From Hyphomicrobiales bacterium (GTDB lineage: Bacteria; Pseudomonadota; Alphaproteobacteria; Rhizobiales; Xanthobacteraceae): a stretch of 64,000 bases of DNA. The stretch covers positions 102,254-166,253 of the forward strand of contig JAKFVL010000018.1 in the NCBI GenBank assembly GCA_021732215.1, given 5' to 3'. Positions 11,548 through 21,393 of this stretch are shown here, piece by piece. How positions within the stretch are numbered: position 1 is the first letter of the stretch; each line of letters starts with the position of its first letter. Under the pieces are notes generated by a model. That model worked only from the letters and a program-made list of their open reading frames with translations, was not told the DNA's origin and searched no databases. Made by a program: the position numbers and the translations under genes.

Positions 11548-11982
11548 TTGCGGTCCTCCACTAAAAACTGTGATCCGGGCGAACTTGGCCGCCGGTCCTT
11601 GGGGAGGACCCTATACCGGGCCGCCATCCGGCGGCGGCATCCCGCCCGGTTATCCACACGGATCGGAAGCCACCATATGTTCTATTTTTGTTCTTGTGAA
11701 GATAGCATCAGAATGGAACTTCGGGTTTTCCCGGAACAAATGTGGCTGCACACCGTTGAAGTGTGGCGGGGGTGTGGTCGAATCGTGCGGCAAACACCAA
11801 AATAGTCTAAACAAATCCTTACCTTAGGCTGTGACACTTCTCGTCTGACTGTTGCATTTCGGCGACGGTATTCTTCGCAGGAATCGCTATAGTACAACTC
11901 ATCACGGTGCGTATGGGCGCCGGCTTTGAAGAAGAACACCGCCGGTCGGGACGACGAGGCGGGTCGAACTTGGAGAACTAAA
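11548..11982. other. Divergent promoter region, ssb and outer-membrane protein
   Basis: These 435 bp separate divergent ssb and the beta-barrel gene. They contain the LexA box at 11679-11693, a GC-rich hairpin-prone stretch at 11585-11645, and a long leader before the porin-like gene. The sequence CTATAGT at about 11887-11893 could be a -10 element for the latter, but I cannot assign a matching -35. The rest shows no gene. Confidence 0.5.
11679..11693. promoter_or_regulatory. LexA box upstream of ssb
   Basis: GTTCTATTTTTGTTC matches the alphaproteobacterial LexA operator GTTC-N7-GTTC exactly. It lies 131 bp ahead of the ssb ATG in the gap shared with the outer-membrane protein gene. A second exact box stands upstream of uvrA (12796-12810). 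SOS control of ssb is therefore likely; LexA binding has not been tested here. Confidence 0.75.
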
Positions 11983-12660
11983 ATGAAGAAATTTCTGCTG
12001 GGTACCGTCGCTCTTGTTGCGCTCGGAATGTCCTCGTCGGCGTTCGCTGCCGATCTGGGAGCGCGCGTTTACACGAAGGCTCCCCCGCCGCCGCCGGCTC
12101 CGATCTACAACTGGACCGGCTTCTATATCGGCGGTCACGTTGGCGCAGCGTTCAGCGGCAACAACAACAATATCTTTGGCAACAATAATGACGCGCGCTT
12201 CATCGGCGGCGGCCAGATCGGCGCTGACTATCAGTTCGCTCCGAACTGGGTTGTCGGTCTCGAAGGTCAGTACAGCGCCGTTGCCAACAGCAACAATGGC
12301 CTGTTCCGCGAGAACGGTCTTGCTTCGGCGACCGGCCGCCTTGGCTGGACCTGGGGTCCGGGCCTGCTCTACGTGAAGGGCGGCTACGCCTATCAGGACC
12401 GCTCGAACAACATCGGCGTGGTCGGCAACACCAGCCGTGACGGTTACACCGTCGGCGCCGGTCTCGAGTACATGTTCGCTCCGAACTGGTCGGCAAAGGT
12501 CGAGTATCAGTACTATGACTTCGGCAACATCAACTTCGCCGCCGTTCCGGTCGTTGGTGGCCCGGCTGTCGCCGGCCGCTTCAACAACGACGAGCATACC
12601 GTCAAGCTGGGCGTGAACTATCGCTTCGGCTGGGGTGGACCGGTCGTCGCCAAGTACTGA
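11983..12660 (+). CDS. Omp25/Omp31-family outer-membrane beta-barrel protein
   Basis: The 225-residue product has a signal peptide (KKFLLGTVALVALGMSSSAFA), a short proline-rich linker (APPPPPAPIYNWTG) and a small beta-barrel with alternating aromatic strands: FYIGGHVGAAF, GGGQIGADYQFAPNWVVGLEGQY, GRLGWTWGPGLLYVKGGYAY, WSAKVEYQYYDFG. It ends in VKLGVNYRFGWGGPVVAKY. This is the abundant Omp25/31 type of Rhizobiales, an 8-stranded surface protein. ATG at 11983 follows GGAGAACTAAA. A strong terminator lies at 12701-12730. It sits between two SOS-boxed genes but shows no LexA box of its own. Confidence 0.92.
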   Translation: MKKFLLGTVALVALGMSSSAFAADLGARVYTKAPPPPPAPIYNWTGFYIGGHVGAAFSGNNNNIFGNNNDARFIGGGQIGADYQFAPNWVVGLEGQYSAVANSNNGLFRENGLASATGRLGWTWGPGLLYVKGGYAYQDRSNNIGVVGNTSRDGYTVGAGLEYMFAPNWSAKVEYQYYDFGNINFAAVPVVGGPAVAGRFNNDEHTVKLGVNYRFGWGGPVVAKY

Positions 12661-12680
12661 GATCAAAAGTACTGAGATCA
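12652..12680. repeat. 15-bp tandem duplication across a stop codon
   Basis: AAGTACTGAGATCA occurs at 12652-12665 and again at 12667-12680, a tandem 15-bp period that duplicates the last codons and stop of the outer-membrane protein gene. The second copy is untranslated. Probably a replication-slippage product. Confidence 0.8.
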
Positions 12681-12700
12681 GATACAGTCTCTGACTACGG

Positions 12701-12730
12701 AAAGGCCGGCGGTTTCGCCGGCCTTTTTGT
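12701..12730 (+). terminator. Rho-independent terminator of the outer-membrane protein gene
   Basis: AAAGGCCGGCG, loop GTTT, CGCCGGCCTTTTT: a nearly perfect hairpin with a T tract 40 bp after the stop codon. The strong stem fits a highly expressed outer-membrane protein mRNA. Confidence 0.88.
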
Positions 12731-12795
12731 TTGCGTGGACTTGCCCATTCAAACCAGCGGTTGATGATTTCCGGAAGCACTGGAAATCCCGCACC

Positions 12796-12810
12796 GTTCT
12801 GCCTATGTTC
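12796..12810. promoter_or_regulatory. LexA box upstream of uvrA
   Basis: GTTCTGCCTATGTTC is an exact GTTC-N7-GTTC alphaproteobacterial LexA operator, 83 bp ahead of the uvrA ATG. uvrA is a classical SOS gene, which supports the call. Confidence 0.82.
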
Positions 12811-12893
12811 TGGAAAGATCATGACATCTGCTGACAGATGCTGACACTTCCTGGCGGGAGAGTACGGCCTCTTTCAGCCACCGGAATGCACTC

Positions 12894-15965
<3,072 letters not shown>

Positions 15966-15967
15966 CA

Positions 15968-16549
15968 ATGGCTTGGCAGAACCTCGATCAGCAAATGGCT
16001 CGATGGTCTGCGCGGCTTGTTCTCGAGCTAAAAATCACAGAAGTCGAAAGTCAAAAGCTGGCAACGAACATCGCCTCTGAGGTTAGATTTCTGCCAAAGG
16101 ATGCCAAGGACTCGATAGCTGCTGCTTCTCCTGTCCCCCTAGCTGATCGACTGCAAGAACTCCAAGCATTTCAGGGTTGGATGGATACCGCCCACCGGCT
16201 TCCAAAATCTCCTTTCATAGTTCGCGCACAGGTTATTACCCAGAACTACATTTGCTTCGTGTATTTGCCGGAGGCGTGCTTTCGGATTCTAAGTAAAGTC
16301 GCACCTATCGGCTCTGTGACCCGACGATGTTCGCAATATTTGTCTGACAATCCGGTAAGAGCATTTCGTAATTCCATAGCACACGCGAATTGGACTTATC
16401 GCGATGACTTTGGAGCCGTTGTTTATTGGGCTCGAAAGGGCAGCGATCCAACAGAGCCGATGCATCGATTTGAAGTCGAGCAAGAAGAACTATCCTACTG
16501 GCAAGAGCTAAGCAGATGTGTTGCCTACGCGGCGTTTTCGAATCTCTGA
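15968..16549 (+). CDS. HEPN-like protein, putative RNase
   Basis: The 193-residue protein is mostly helical and ends with a region containing R134-N-S-I-A-H139 (in AFRNSIAHANW). This fits the RX4-6H catalytic motif of HEPN ribonucleases, including the polar residue after the arginine. No named family can be assigned. The ATG is 2 bp after the uvrA stop and follows GGAG, so it is probably read on the LexA-controlled uvrA transcript. Base composition is clearly more AT-rich than uvrA and codon choice differs (ATA, AGA, TTG-type codons), suggesting acquisition by transfer. RNase activity is a hypothesis from one motif. Confidence 0.6.
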   Translation: MAWQNLDQQMARWSARLVLELKITEVESQKLATNIASEVRFLPKDAKDSIAAASPVPLADRLQELQAFQGWMDTAHRLPKSPFIVRAQVITQNYICFVYLPEACFRILSKVAPIGSVTRRCSQYLSDNPVRAFRNSIAHANWTYRDDFGAVVYWARKGSDPTEPMHRFEVEQEELSYWQELSRCVAYAAFSNL

Positions 16550-16583
16550 GTTATTGACAAGTCTTGTGGCCGGAAGGTCTGTC

Positions 16584-16627
16584 TCATCAGCCACTTTGAA
16601 CTCCCCCACCCCTCCGCGCGACCAAGC
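16584..16627. repeat. Left 44-bp direct repeat flanking the toxin-antitoxin operon
   Basis: This stretch, with core TTTGAACTCCCCCACCC, matches 17600-17643 in the same orientation with about six mismatches over 44 bases. The two copies bracket the DUF433/DUF433/DUF5615 operon. They may be ends of a cassette or products of an old duplication. Confidence 0.75.
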
Positions 16628-16637
16628 CCGTAGCCCG

Positions 16638-16706
16638 TAGGGCGGATTAGCGCAGCGTAATCCGCCATTGACCTAATCGGCGGGTTACGGCGTCGCCTAA
16701 CCCACC
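16638..16706. repeat. REP-like palindromic element
   Basis: Two hairpins side by side: GGCGGATTA-GCGCAGCG-TAATCCGCC (16641-16666) and GGCGGGTTA...TAACCCACC (16679-16706). This pair of modules is a widespread proteobacterial extragenic palindrome class. It lies between the left direct repeat and the end of the DUF5615 gene. Confidence 0.8.
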
Positions 16707-16753
16707 TTACCAGTCTTCACGCCACCTCCGCCGGCCTCGCACGCTTCGCGATC

Positions 16754-17113
16754 TCACGCCCAGCGCAACAAACGCGACCGCAATCGCCGCTCTTCGACAA
16801 CGGTGTAGCGTTCAAGGAGAACGTCTCCGTAACGATCGACCGCCGCCATCAGCCGCAACAATTTCGTTTCGGATTGCGTCGGGTCGATGCGCATCAGAAC
16901 CAGACCGGAAACAGGATGTTTCCTCCGAAAAACAAGTTCACCGAAATCCTTGTCTTCCGTGAGCAGAAGCCGCGACTCGCGAAACGCCAGCGCGATCACG
17001 TCCGCGTCTCTCAGCCCGCGCGCACCTTCGGCAACATACAGGACATCGTGACCGTTCATACGCAGCGATGCGACGAGCGCCGCCGCGACGCATTCGTCAG
17101 CGAGCCAACGCAT
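16754..17113 (-). CDS. DUF5615 PIN-like toxin
   Basis: The 119-residue protein has the PIN-like DUF5615 pattern. It has an N-terminal acidic pair (LADECV), a central acidic site (GLRDADVIALAF), then LLLTEDKDFGELVF, which supply the carboxylates for a metal-dependent nuclease. Family members usually pair with a DUF433 antitoxin immediately upstream, as here: the DUF433 gene at 17119 ends 5 bp before this start. A toxin nuclease role is the family expectation, not demonstrated. Confidence 0.85.
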   Translation of the reverse strand: MRWLADECVAAALVASLRMNGHDVLYVAEGARGLRDADVIALAFRESRLLLTEDKDFGELVFRRKHPVSGLVLMRIDPTQSETKLLRLMAAVDRYGDVLLERYTVVEERRLRSRLLRWA

Positions 17114-17118
17114 ACTCG

Positions 17119-17340
17119 CTAACCGTAAACGACATCTTCGTCGGCCAGGTAGTCAGCGGCAAAGGCTTGCGCAGCGTGGATATCGTCGAGCGTCAGGCGC
17201 GGATGATCTGCGATGATGGTCTCTGCCGATAGGCCGGCACCGAGCTTGCGCAGGATCAGTTCCACCGGAACGCGCGTTCCGCGGACAACCGGCTTGCCAT
17301 CCATCACGTCGGGGCTTGATGTAATGAGCTCATGCTGCAT
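17119..17340 (-). CDS. DUF433 antitoxin, toxin-proximal copy
   Basis: The 73-residue product shows the DUF433 core: SSPDVMDGKPVVRGTRVPVELILRKLGAG followed by the helix-turn-helix region TIIADHPRLTLDDIHAAQAFA. DUF433 proteins are DNA-binding antitoxins. This copy precedes the DUF5615 toxin by 5 bp, the normal operon order. The short acidic C-terminal tail (LADEDVVYG) is typical of a toxin-neutralising end. Eleven bp upstream is a second DUF433 gene. Confidence 0.88.
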   Translation of the reverse strand: MQHELITSSPDVMDGKPVVRGTRVPVELILRKLGAGLSAETIIADHPRLTLDDIHAAQAFAADYLADEDVVYG

Positions 17341-17351
17341 GGCGACTTGTC

Positions 17352-17555
17352 CTAATGAATAGCATCAAACACGAGCGTGGCATCGATATCCGCGCTTTCC
17401 AGATACGGATAGTCCCGCAGGATCGTGTCGCGCGATTGCCCTGCTGACAGCACGCCGAGTACATCGGCAACAGTGATGCGCAGGCCGCGAATGCACGGGC
17501 GACCATGCACCTGTCCGGGATCGATGGTCATTCTGGCCAGAAGGTCTGACATCAA
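17352..17555 (-). CDS. DUF433 antitoxin, second tandem copy
   Basis: A 67-residue DUF433 protein (RMTIDPGQVHGRPCIRGLRITVADVLGVLSAG, then TILRDYPYLESADIDATLVF). It is clearly diverged from the next gene, so this is an old duplication or separate acquisition rather than a recent copy. It has no toxin of its own. With the 11-bp gap it forms a three-gene operon antitoxin-antitoxin-toxin. Start may be M1 or M2. It could be a decoy antitoxin, a regulator of the operon, or a remnant of a lost pair. Confidence 0.8.
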   Translation of the reverse strand: MMSDLLARMTIDPGQVHGRPCIRGLRITVADVLGVLSAGQSRDTILRDYPYLESADIDATLVFDAIH

Positions 17556-17599
17556 TCCAGCTTATCAGCGTAGCTGATGCTTGTCAGCGGCATGATCCG

Positions 17600-17643
17600 T
17601 GATCAGCCAATTTGAACTCCCCCACCCTTCCGCACGACTAAGC
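17600..17643. repeat. Right 44-bp direct repeat flanking the toxin-antitoxin operon
   Basis: Direct-repeat partner of 16584-16627, sharing ATCAGCCA, TTTGAACTCCCCCACCC and TCCGC blocks. It lies 45 bp upstream of the first DUF433 gene, so the repeat pair encloses the whole operon (about 1 kb apart). Confidence 0.75.
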
Positions 17644-17717
17644 TCCGAGACCCCGGAGCATCGCATGCCAGCCCGCCGGCAACTTCTGCACCTCTCCATC
17701 GCTGCGGGAGACGCACG

Positions 17718-17960
17718 ATGATCGTGTTCGCGCTCGCCGCCGCAATGATCGCCGTCATCCATCTGGTCGCGGGGTGGCAGCGGCGGCGTCTGGCCGTGAT
17801 CGTGCCGGGTATCCTGTGGCTGGTCTATGCCGTCTACGAGTATCTGGTCGCGACCGGTGTCCTGTGCGACGCGAACTGCAACATTCGCGTCGATCTGTTG
17901 CTCATCTTTCCCATATTGGCGCTCGCAAGCCTCCGCGCTTACCAATCGTACAACGCTTGA
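17718..17960 (+). CDS. Small hypothetical membrane protein
   Basis: The 80-residue product is almost entirely hydrophobic, with three probable helices (MIVFALAAAMIAVIHLVAG, LAVIVPGILWLVYAVYEYLV, VDLLLIFPILALASLRAY), an RRR positive-inside loop and a short CDANCNIR turn with two cysteines. ATG at 17718 follows GGGAGA at a good distance. No family recognised. Codon use is ordinary for this genome, unlike the HEPN-like gene nearby. Confidence 0.6.
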   Translation: MIVFALAAAMIAVIHLVAGWQRRRLAVIVPGILWLVYAVYEYLVATGVLCDANCNIRVDLLLIFPILALASLRAYQSYNA

Positions 17961-18032
17961 ACGCACCCGCCCTCGGTGCGACATCTGGAGCATCCGCGCG
18001 ATCCTGACGGAGTCGCTGAGGTAGTGACTCTC

Positions 18033-18073
18033 GTCATTCCGGGGCGTGCCACTTGGCACGAGCCCGGAATGAC
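18033..18073. repeat. Palindrome of the GTCATTCCGGGGC type
   Basis: GTCATTCCGGGGC and GAGCCCGGAATGAC flank an inner hairpin GTGCC-ACTT-GGCAC. This is a compact relative of the longer GTCATGGCCGGG elements around surE and serS, sharing the outer GTCAT/ATGAC arms. Confidence 0.75.
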
Positions 18074-18089
18074 GGTGGAGAGGTCGAAT

Positions 18090-18168
18090 GTAGCCCGGAT
18101 GAAACGCAGCGCAATCCGGGATACGATGGCCGGGACTCCCGCATTCCGCTGCGCTGCATGCGGGCTAC
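18090..18168. repeat. REP-like element, GTAGCCCGGAT type
   Basis: Outer arms GTAGCCCGGAT and ATGCGGGCTAC enclose CGCAGCGCAATCCGGG and CCCGCATTCCGCTGCG. This is a common extragenic palindrome class, here directly following the GTCATTCC element. Confidence 0.75.
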
Positions 18169-18179
18169 GGCCCGCGCGC

Positions 18180-18715
18180 ACCTCAGGATGACGAGAAACT
18201 CCGATCTCATTCATCAACATTAAATCACGCCCCGAGTTATCCCCGGGTACCCTGACCTCGCTTATGATGCGCGTGTCTCGCTCATGAGGGGCGTCTTCCG
18301 GAGACGTTCTGAAGATGGAGCGGGATGCGGCGCCTGCGCGCGCGATGGGACGTCCATCGCGCTCCCGGGAAGCCGGGGGTCACCGTCCGAGCCGACTACG
18401 AGGCTCTGCCTTCAATGGCTGGACGCGGGCTGGATGAAGGCGGGCGAAAGTCTGCCGGATCAGGTGGGGTTATCTCAATCGTCCTCGCCCCGGAAGCACG
18501 GTCCCCCGGACATAAATCGCCGCCGTAGCGCGCCGAAAGGCGATGCGCTTTTCGTAACGCCGTTCGCAGCGGCGATTGCGGAAAGCGAGACGCTACCCTT
18601 GCGCCTTTCGGCGCGCTGCTCCCCTCAGTGCGAGGGACTCCAGACGACGGCGTTCCCGCGCCGCAAATAACAGGGATGCAATCGCGTGGCTGTTTGAAAA
18701 TCGAATGAGTTTGAC
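18180..18715. other. Gene-free, strongly structured region
   Basis: About 535 bp without a convincing gene. It holds a chain of hairpins: CGTCTTCCGGAGACG at 18292-18306, CCCGGGAAGCCGGG near 18364-18378, GAGCC/GGCTC at 18389-18406, and a perfect 15-bp inverted repeat GCGCGCCGAAAGGCG (18528-18542) with its complement at 18602-18616. Two overlapping open frames across it lack ribosome-binding sites and have mutually exclusive, biased composition. It could be a structured RNA or a dispersed repeat; I recall similar spurious peptide sequences from Bradyrhizobium-group annotations, but cannot verify this. Confidence 0.45.
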
Positions 18716-19396
18716 TTACGCGCGCCTCATCGCGTCCAGCACTGCCGCCGAGGTGCTGACCCAGCCAAAGATCCCGCCCTGCGCCTTGATCATCGCAAGA
18801 CCCGCCTCGTGAAAGGCTGGAAAATACGACGCACAGCAATCGGCGAGCACGATGCAGCGGTAGCCCCGATCGTTGGCCTCGCGCACTGTGGTGTTGACAC
18901 AAACCTCCGTCGTCACGCCGCAGACCAGCAGCGTGCCGATGCCGCGCGCGCGAAGCAACGCATCCAGCTCGGTGGCGTAGAACGCACCCTTGCCCGGCTT
19001 GTCGATCACGATCTCGCCCGCCGCAGGATACAGTTCCGGCACGATATCGTGCCCCGGCTCGCCGCGGATCAGAATGCGGCCCATCGGCCCCGGATCGCCG
19101 ATCCGCAGCGACGGCGCGCCGCGCTCGATTTTGGCCCTCGGGGCGTCGGACAAGTCAGGCTGGTGACCTTCGCGGGTGTGAATGACCGCAAGCCCGACCT
19201 CACGGGCGGCAGCGAGCATCTTGCGGCAGGGGCCGACGGCAGACGCGAGCAGCGACACGTCATTGCCGAGCGTCTCGCCGAAGCCGCCGGGTTCGAGAAA
19301 GTCGCGCTGCATGTCGATGATCATCAGCGCCGTTGTCCCCCAGTCGATCTCGACCGGGCCCGGCTCGGCCGGCAACATGCTGGCTTTGGATGGCAT
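18716..19396 (-). CDS. Isochorismatase-family cysteine amidohydrolase, biuret hydrolase-like
   Basis: The 226-residue protein carries the catalytic triad D28 ([11 protein letters not shown]), K136 (DKPGKGAFY) and C166 ([19 protein letters not shown]). The blocks [24 protein letters not shown] and [14 protein letters not shown] resemble the biuret hydrolase/ureidoacrylate branch rather than nicotinamidases. A role hydrolysing a urea-like C-N bond is plausible, but the substrate is not determined. The ATG at 19396 has a GGAG site; the in-frame extension upstream is discarded because it overlaps another gene. No cyanuric-acid or uracil pathway genes are adjacent. Confidence 0.8.
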   Translation of the reverse strand: MPSKASMLPAEPGPVEIDWGTTALMIIDMQRDFLEPGGFGETLGNDVSLLASAVGPCRKMLAAAREVGLAVIHTREGHQPDLSDAPRAKIERGAPSLRIGDPGPMGRILIRGEPGHDIVPELYPAAGEIVIDKPGKGAFYATELDALLRARGIGTLLVCGVTTEVCVNTTVREANDRGYRCIVLADCCASYFPAFHEAGLAMIKAQGGIFGWVSTSAAVLDAMRRA

Positions 19397-19478
19397 CGCA
19401 GGCTCCAGTTCCGTGACGCGCGCCAAGGAGGGAACGCTCACGACAACGCGAGCAAGGGCTATGCCAGGCAGCAGCCGA

Positions 19479-19847
19479 TTATGGAGACCGGGCCAGCGGA
19501 GCAACCCCCGCACACGACCACTGTTCGTTCGCGACGCAGGAGAAGCCCGGGTTCGAACACGTAAAGCTGTCGGCTCCGGCAAAGCAGGTCTGGCAGCCGT
19601 CGCTCAGCACCCCGCACGACGGATTTTGCGCGACGACCTTGCGCCACCATTCCTCGCCGCGCTTCGCGGGTTTGAAACCAGAGCTGTCGATCTGCCCGGT
19701 CCACCAATCGGCGCTGGTGGTTTTGCCGGCTGCCGGATCGGCGGCAACTGGCTCCGATGCATTGGCCGCAAAGGCCAGCATTGTGCCAAGCGCGATCACA
19801 CCGAGCCACCGTCCGAACATAACGAGTCCGATCATGGGGAAAATCAT
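19479..19847 (-). CDS. Cys-rich exported hypothetical protein
   Basis: A 122-residue product with a signal peptide ([19 protein letters not shown]) and a mature domain with seven cysteines in the second half, in the pattern [21 protein letters not shown] and WSCAG. This suggests a small disulfide-stabilised periplasmic or secreted protein. No family recognised. Several ATGs near the N-terminus are possible starts. It is upstream of and co-directional with the amidohydrolase gene, 82 bp away. Confidence 0.6.
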   Translation of the reverse strand: MIFPMIGLVMFGRWLGVIALGTMLAFAANASEPVAADPAAGKTTSADWWTGQIDSSGFKPAKRGEEWWRKVVAQNPSCGVLSDGCQTCFAGADSFTCSNPGFSCVANEQWSCAGVAPLARSP

Positions 19848-19883
19848 GACTCTCCTCAGGTGTATGTCAGATTAAAGGCCGCC

Positions 19884-20012
19884 TCACCTCACCCCGGTGC
19901 CTTTGCAGCGCTGGCACTTCACGACGTTGTCGCCCTTTTTCACCAACCCCTTGCCCTCGCAGTTCTTGCATTTCTGTTTCTTCTTGATGTTGGGGCCTTT
20001 TTCGTTGGACAT
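19884..20012 (-). CDS. 42-residue zinc microprotein with DnaJ-type repeats
   Basis: A short frame encoding 42 residues. It begins MSNEKGPNIKKK, then carries CKNCEGKG and CQRCKGTG, two CxxCxGxG knuckles 16 residues apart, as in half of a DnaJ zinc finger or a TsaE/RNase-type treble clef. The ATG at 20010-20012 follows GGAG at 9 bases. The N-terminus is highly basic. It is probably a zinc-binding, possibly RNA- or protein-interacting microprotein. Its short length makes it easy to miss; the perfect motif spacing and ribosome-binding site support it. Confidence 0.75.
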   Translation of the reverse strand: MSNEKGPNIKKKQKCKNCEGKGLVKKGDNVVKCQRCKGTGVR

Positions 20013-20111
20013 GGTCGTCTCCGGCTGCTGCGATGCATCGGCAACTCATAGCACCGATCGGCCGCAAGCGGACCATGCCCTCATTACACCGGCGGCCGGG
20101 CATGTTCAGAG

Positions 20112-20996
20112 TCAGATGCAGGCCCGGGTGAATGCGCCTGCGTTTGCCAACGCGCGGCGGCCGTCGCTGAGCTTCGCGTTCCACAGCGGCCATGCGTGGA
20201 TCATGCGCGGCCAGATTTCCAGCGTGGTACGAACGCCCTGCTCGCCCGCTTTCGCTGCAAGGCGCGTGGCATCCGCAAGCAGCGTCTCGTCCGACCCCAC
20301 CTGAATGAGTAGCGGCGGCAGGCCCGAAAGGTCGGCAAACAGCGGCGAGACGCGCGCGTCTGTACGGCCAATGCCTGCGGGCACGAAGGCGGCCGCCAAC
20401 TCCTCCAGATACGCCCTGTGGATCAGCGGATCGGCTGTTTCCTTGCTCGCCAAAGTGTCCCCGCTCATCGACAAGTCGCTCCACGGCGACACCAGCCAGG
20501 CGCAGCATGGCAACGCTTCGCCAAGTTCACGAAGCCTGAGCATCAATGCGAGACACAGGTTGCCGCCGGCGCTGTCGCCGCCGATCGCGATCTGCCGAGG
20601 CGCGATGCCTTGCGCGAGCGCATAACGCCAGACCGCCAACGCATCCTCCAGCGCCGCGGGATAAGGATGCTCAGGCGCGAGCCGATAGTTCACCGCCAGC
20701 GTGCGGATGCCCGCGGAGCGGCCGGCCTCGGTCACCAACCTTCGATGGCTCTTGATCGAGCCCGAACAATAGCCGCCGCCGTGAAAGTAGATCAGCACGC
20801 GCGATGCATCGCTGCCGGGCGCACTGCTCCACTCGCACGGAACACCGTTGCAATGGGCCGGCATCAGGGTCACGTCATCCGCCACGGGCCACGCGGCGCC
20901 AACTTCCTCGATCCTTGCACGGCGCTCGGCCCAACCGACCGGGCGCGGTTTTGAACCGAGCAGCGCGCGAACCTTATCAATTTCGCTCGTATCCAT
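20112..20996 (-). CDS. HSL-family alpha/beta hydrolase (esterase)
   Basis: The 294-residue enzyme belongs to the hormone-sensitive-lipase-like esterases. It has the oxyanion motif HGGGY (in VLIYFHGGGYCSGS), the nucleophile serine in GGDSAGGNL, an acid in IQVGSDETLL and the histidine in RMIHAWPLW. It is probably a cytoplasmic carboxylesterase acting on small acyl esters; the substrate is unknown. The ATG at 20996 (MDTSEIDKVRALL) is preferred over a longer frame whose leader overlaps the upstream divergent GNAT gene. It is divergent from that gene. Confidence 0.88.
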   Translation of the reverse strand: MDTSEIDKVRALLGSKPRPVGWAERRARIEEVGAAWPVADDVTLMPAHCNGVPCEWSSAPGSDASRVLIYFHGGGYCSGSIKSHRRLVTEAGRSAGIRTLAVNYRLAPEHPYPAALEDALAVWRYALAQGIAPRQIAIGGDSAGGNLCLALMLRLRELGEALPCCAWLVSPWSDLSMSGDTLASKETADPLIHRAYLEELAAAFVPAGIGRTDARVSPLFADLSGLPPLLIQVGSDETLLADATRLAAKAGEQGVRTTLEIWPRMIHAWPLWNAKLSDGRRALANAGAFTRACI

Positions 20997-21135
20997 CACC
21001 AGGCTTTCTGCATCCTGTGCGAGATTACGCAGGCATGCAGACTTCGCAACCGAATGCCATCGGGGGTTATCCGGTGCGGCAGGGGTTGCCCGCCGCAACT
21101 CGAATATGCAGATTTGTCGGCAAGATGAGGTGACC

Positions 21136-21393
21136 ATGACCAGCGCCGTCCGCAACAACACCGCCCTCTCCCGCTTCGAGCTTGACGAAGACGGCGCGAC
21201 CGCGTTCGTGAATTATCGCATCGATGGCGGGCGGATCATCTTCACCCACACCGAAACGCCTCGTGCTCTGCGCGGCCGTGGCATCGCCACGCGGCTCGTC
21301 GAGGGCGCGATCGCACTGTCGAACGGCATGGAACTCAAGGTCGTTCCCGGATGCTCGTTCGTCGCCGATTACATGGCCAAGCATCCGGCCTGA
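21136..21393 (+). CDS. Small GNAT-family N-acetyltransferase, YjdJ type
   Basis: The 85-residue protein is a minimal GNAT domain with the acetyl-CoA loop LRGRGIATRLVEGAIA and the C-terminal CSFVADYMAKHP. This is the short YjdJ/human GTLF3B-like class. Residues 10-40 give the strands FELDEDGATAFVNY and GGRIIFTHTETP. ATG at 21136 follows GAGG. Substrate unknown. Confidence 0.85.
   Translation: MTSAVRNNTALSRFELDEDGATAFVNYRIDGGRIIFTHTETPRALRGRGIATRLVEGAIALSNGMELKVVPGCSFVADYMAKHPA

Noticed and set aside
12796..12893. Regulation of the outer-membrane protein by LexA
   Set aside because: The box at 12796 lies after that gene's terminator, and the box at 11679 is about 290 bp ahead of its start beyond a likely promoter, so SOS control of it is not supported.
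16584..18168. CRISPR-like arrangement of repeats
   Set aside because: The repeats here are two 44-bp copies 1 kb apart plus unrelated palindromes. There is no regular spacer series and no cas gene.
18300..18670. Hypothetical proteins in two phases over the structured region
   Set aside because: No ribosome-binding sites, overlapping incompatible frames and Arg/Pro/Ser-biased sequence; the hairpins explain the DNA better.
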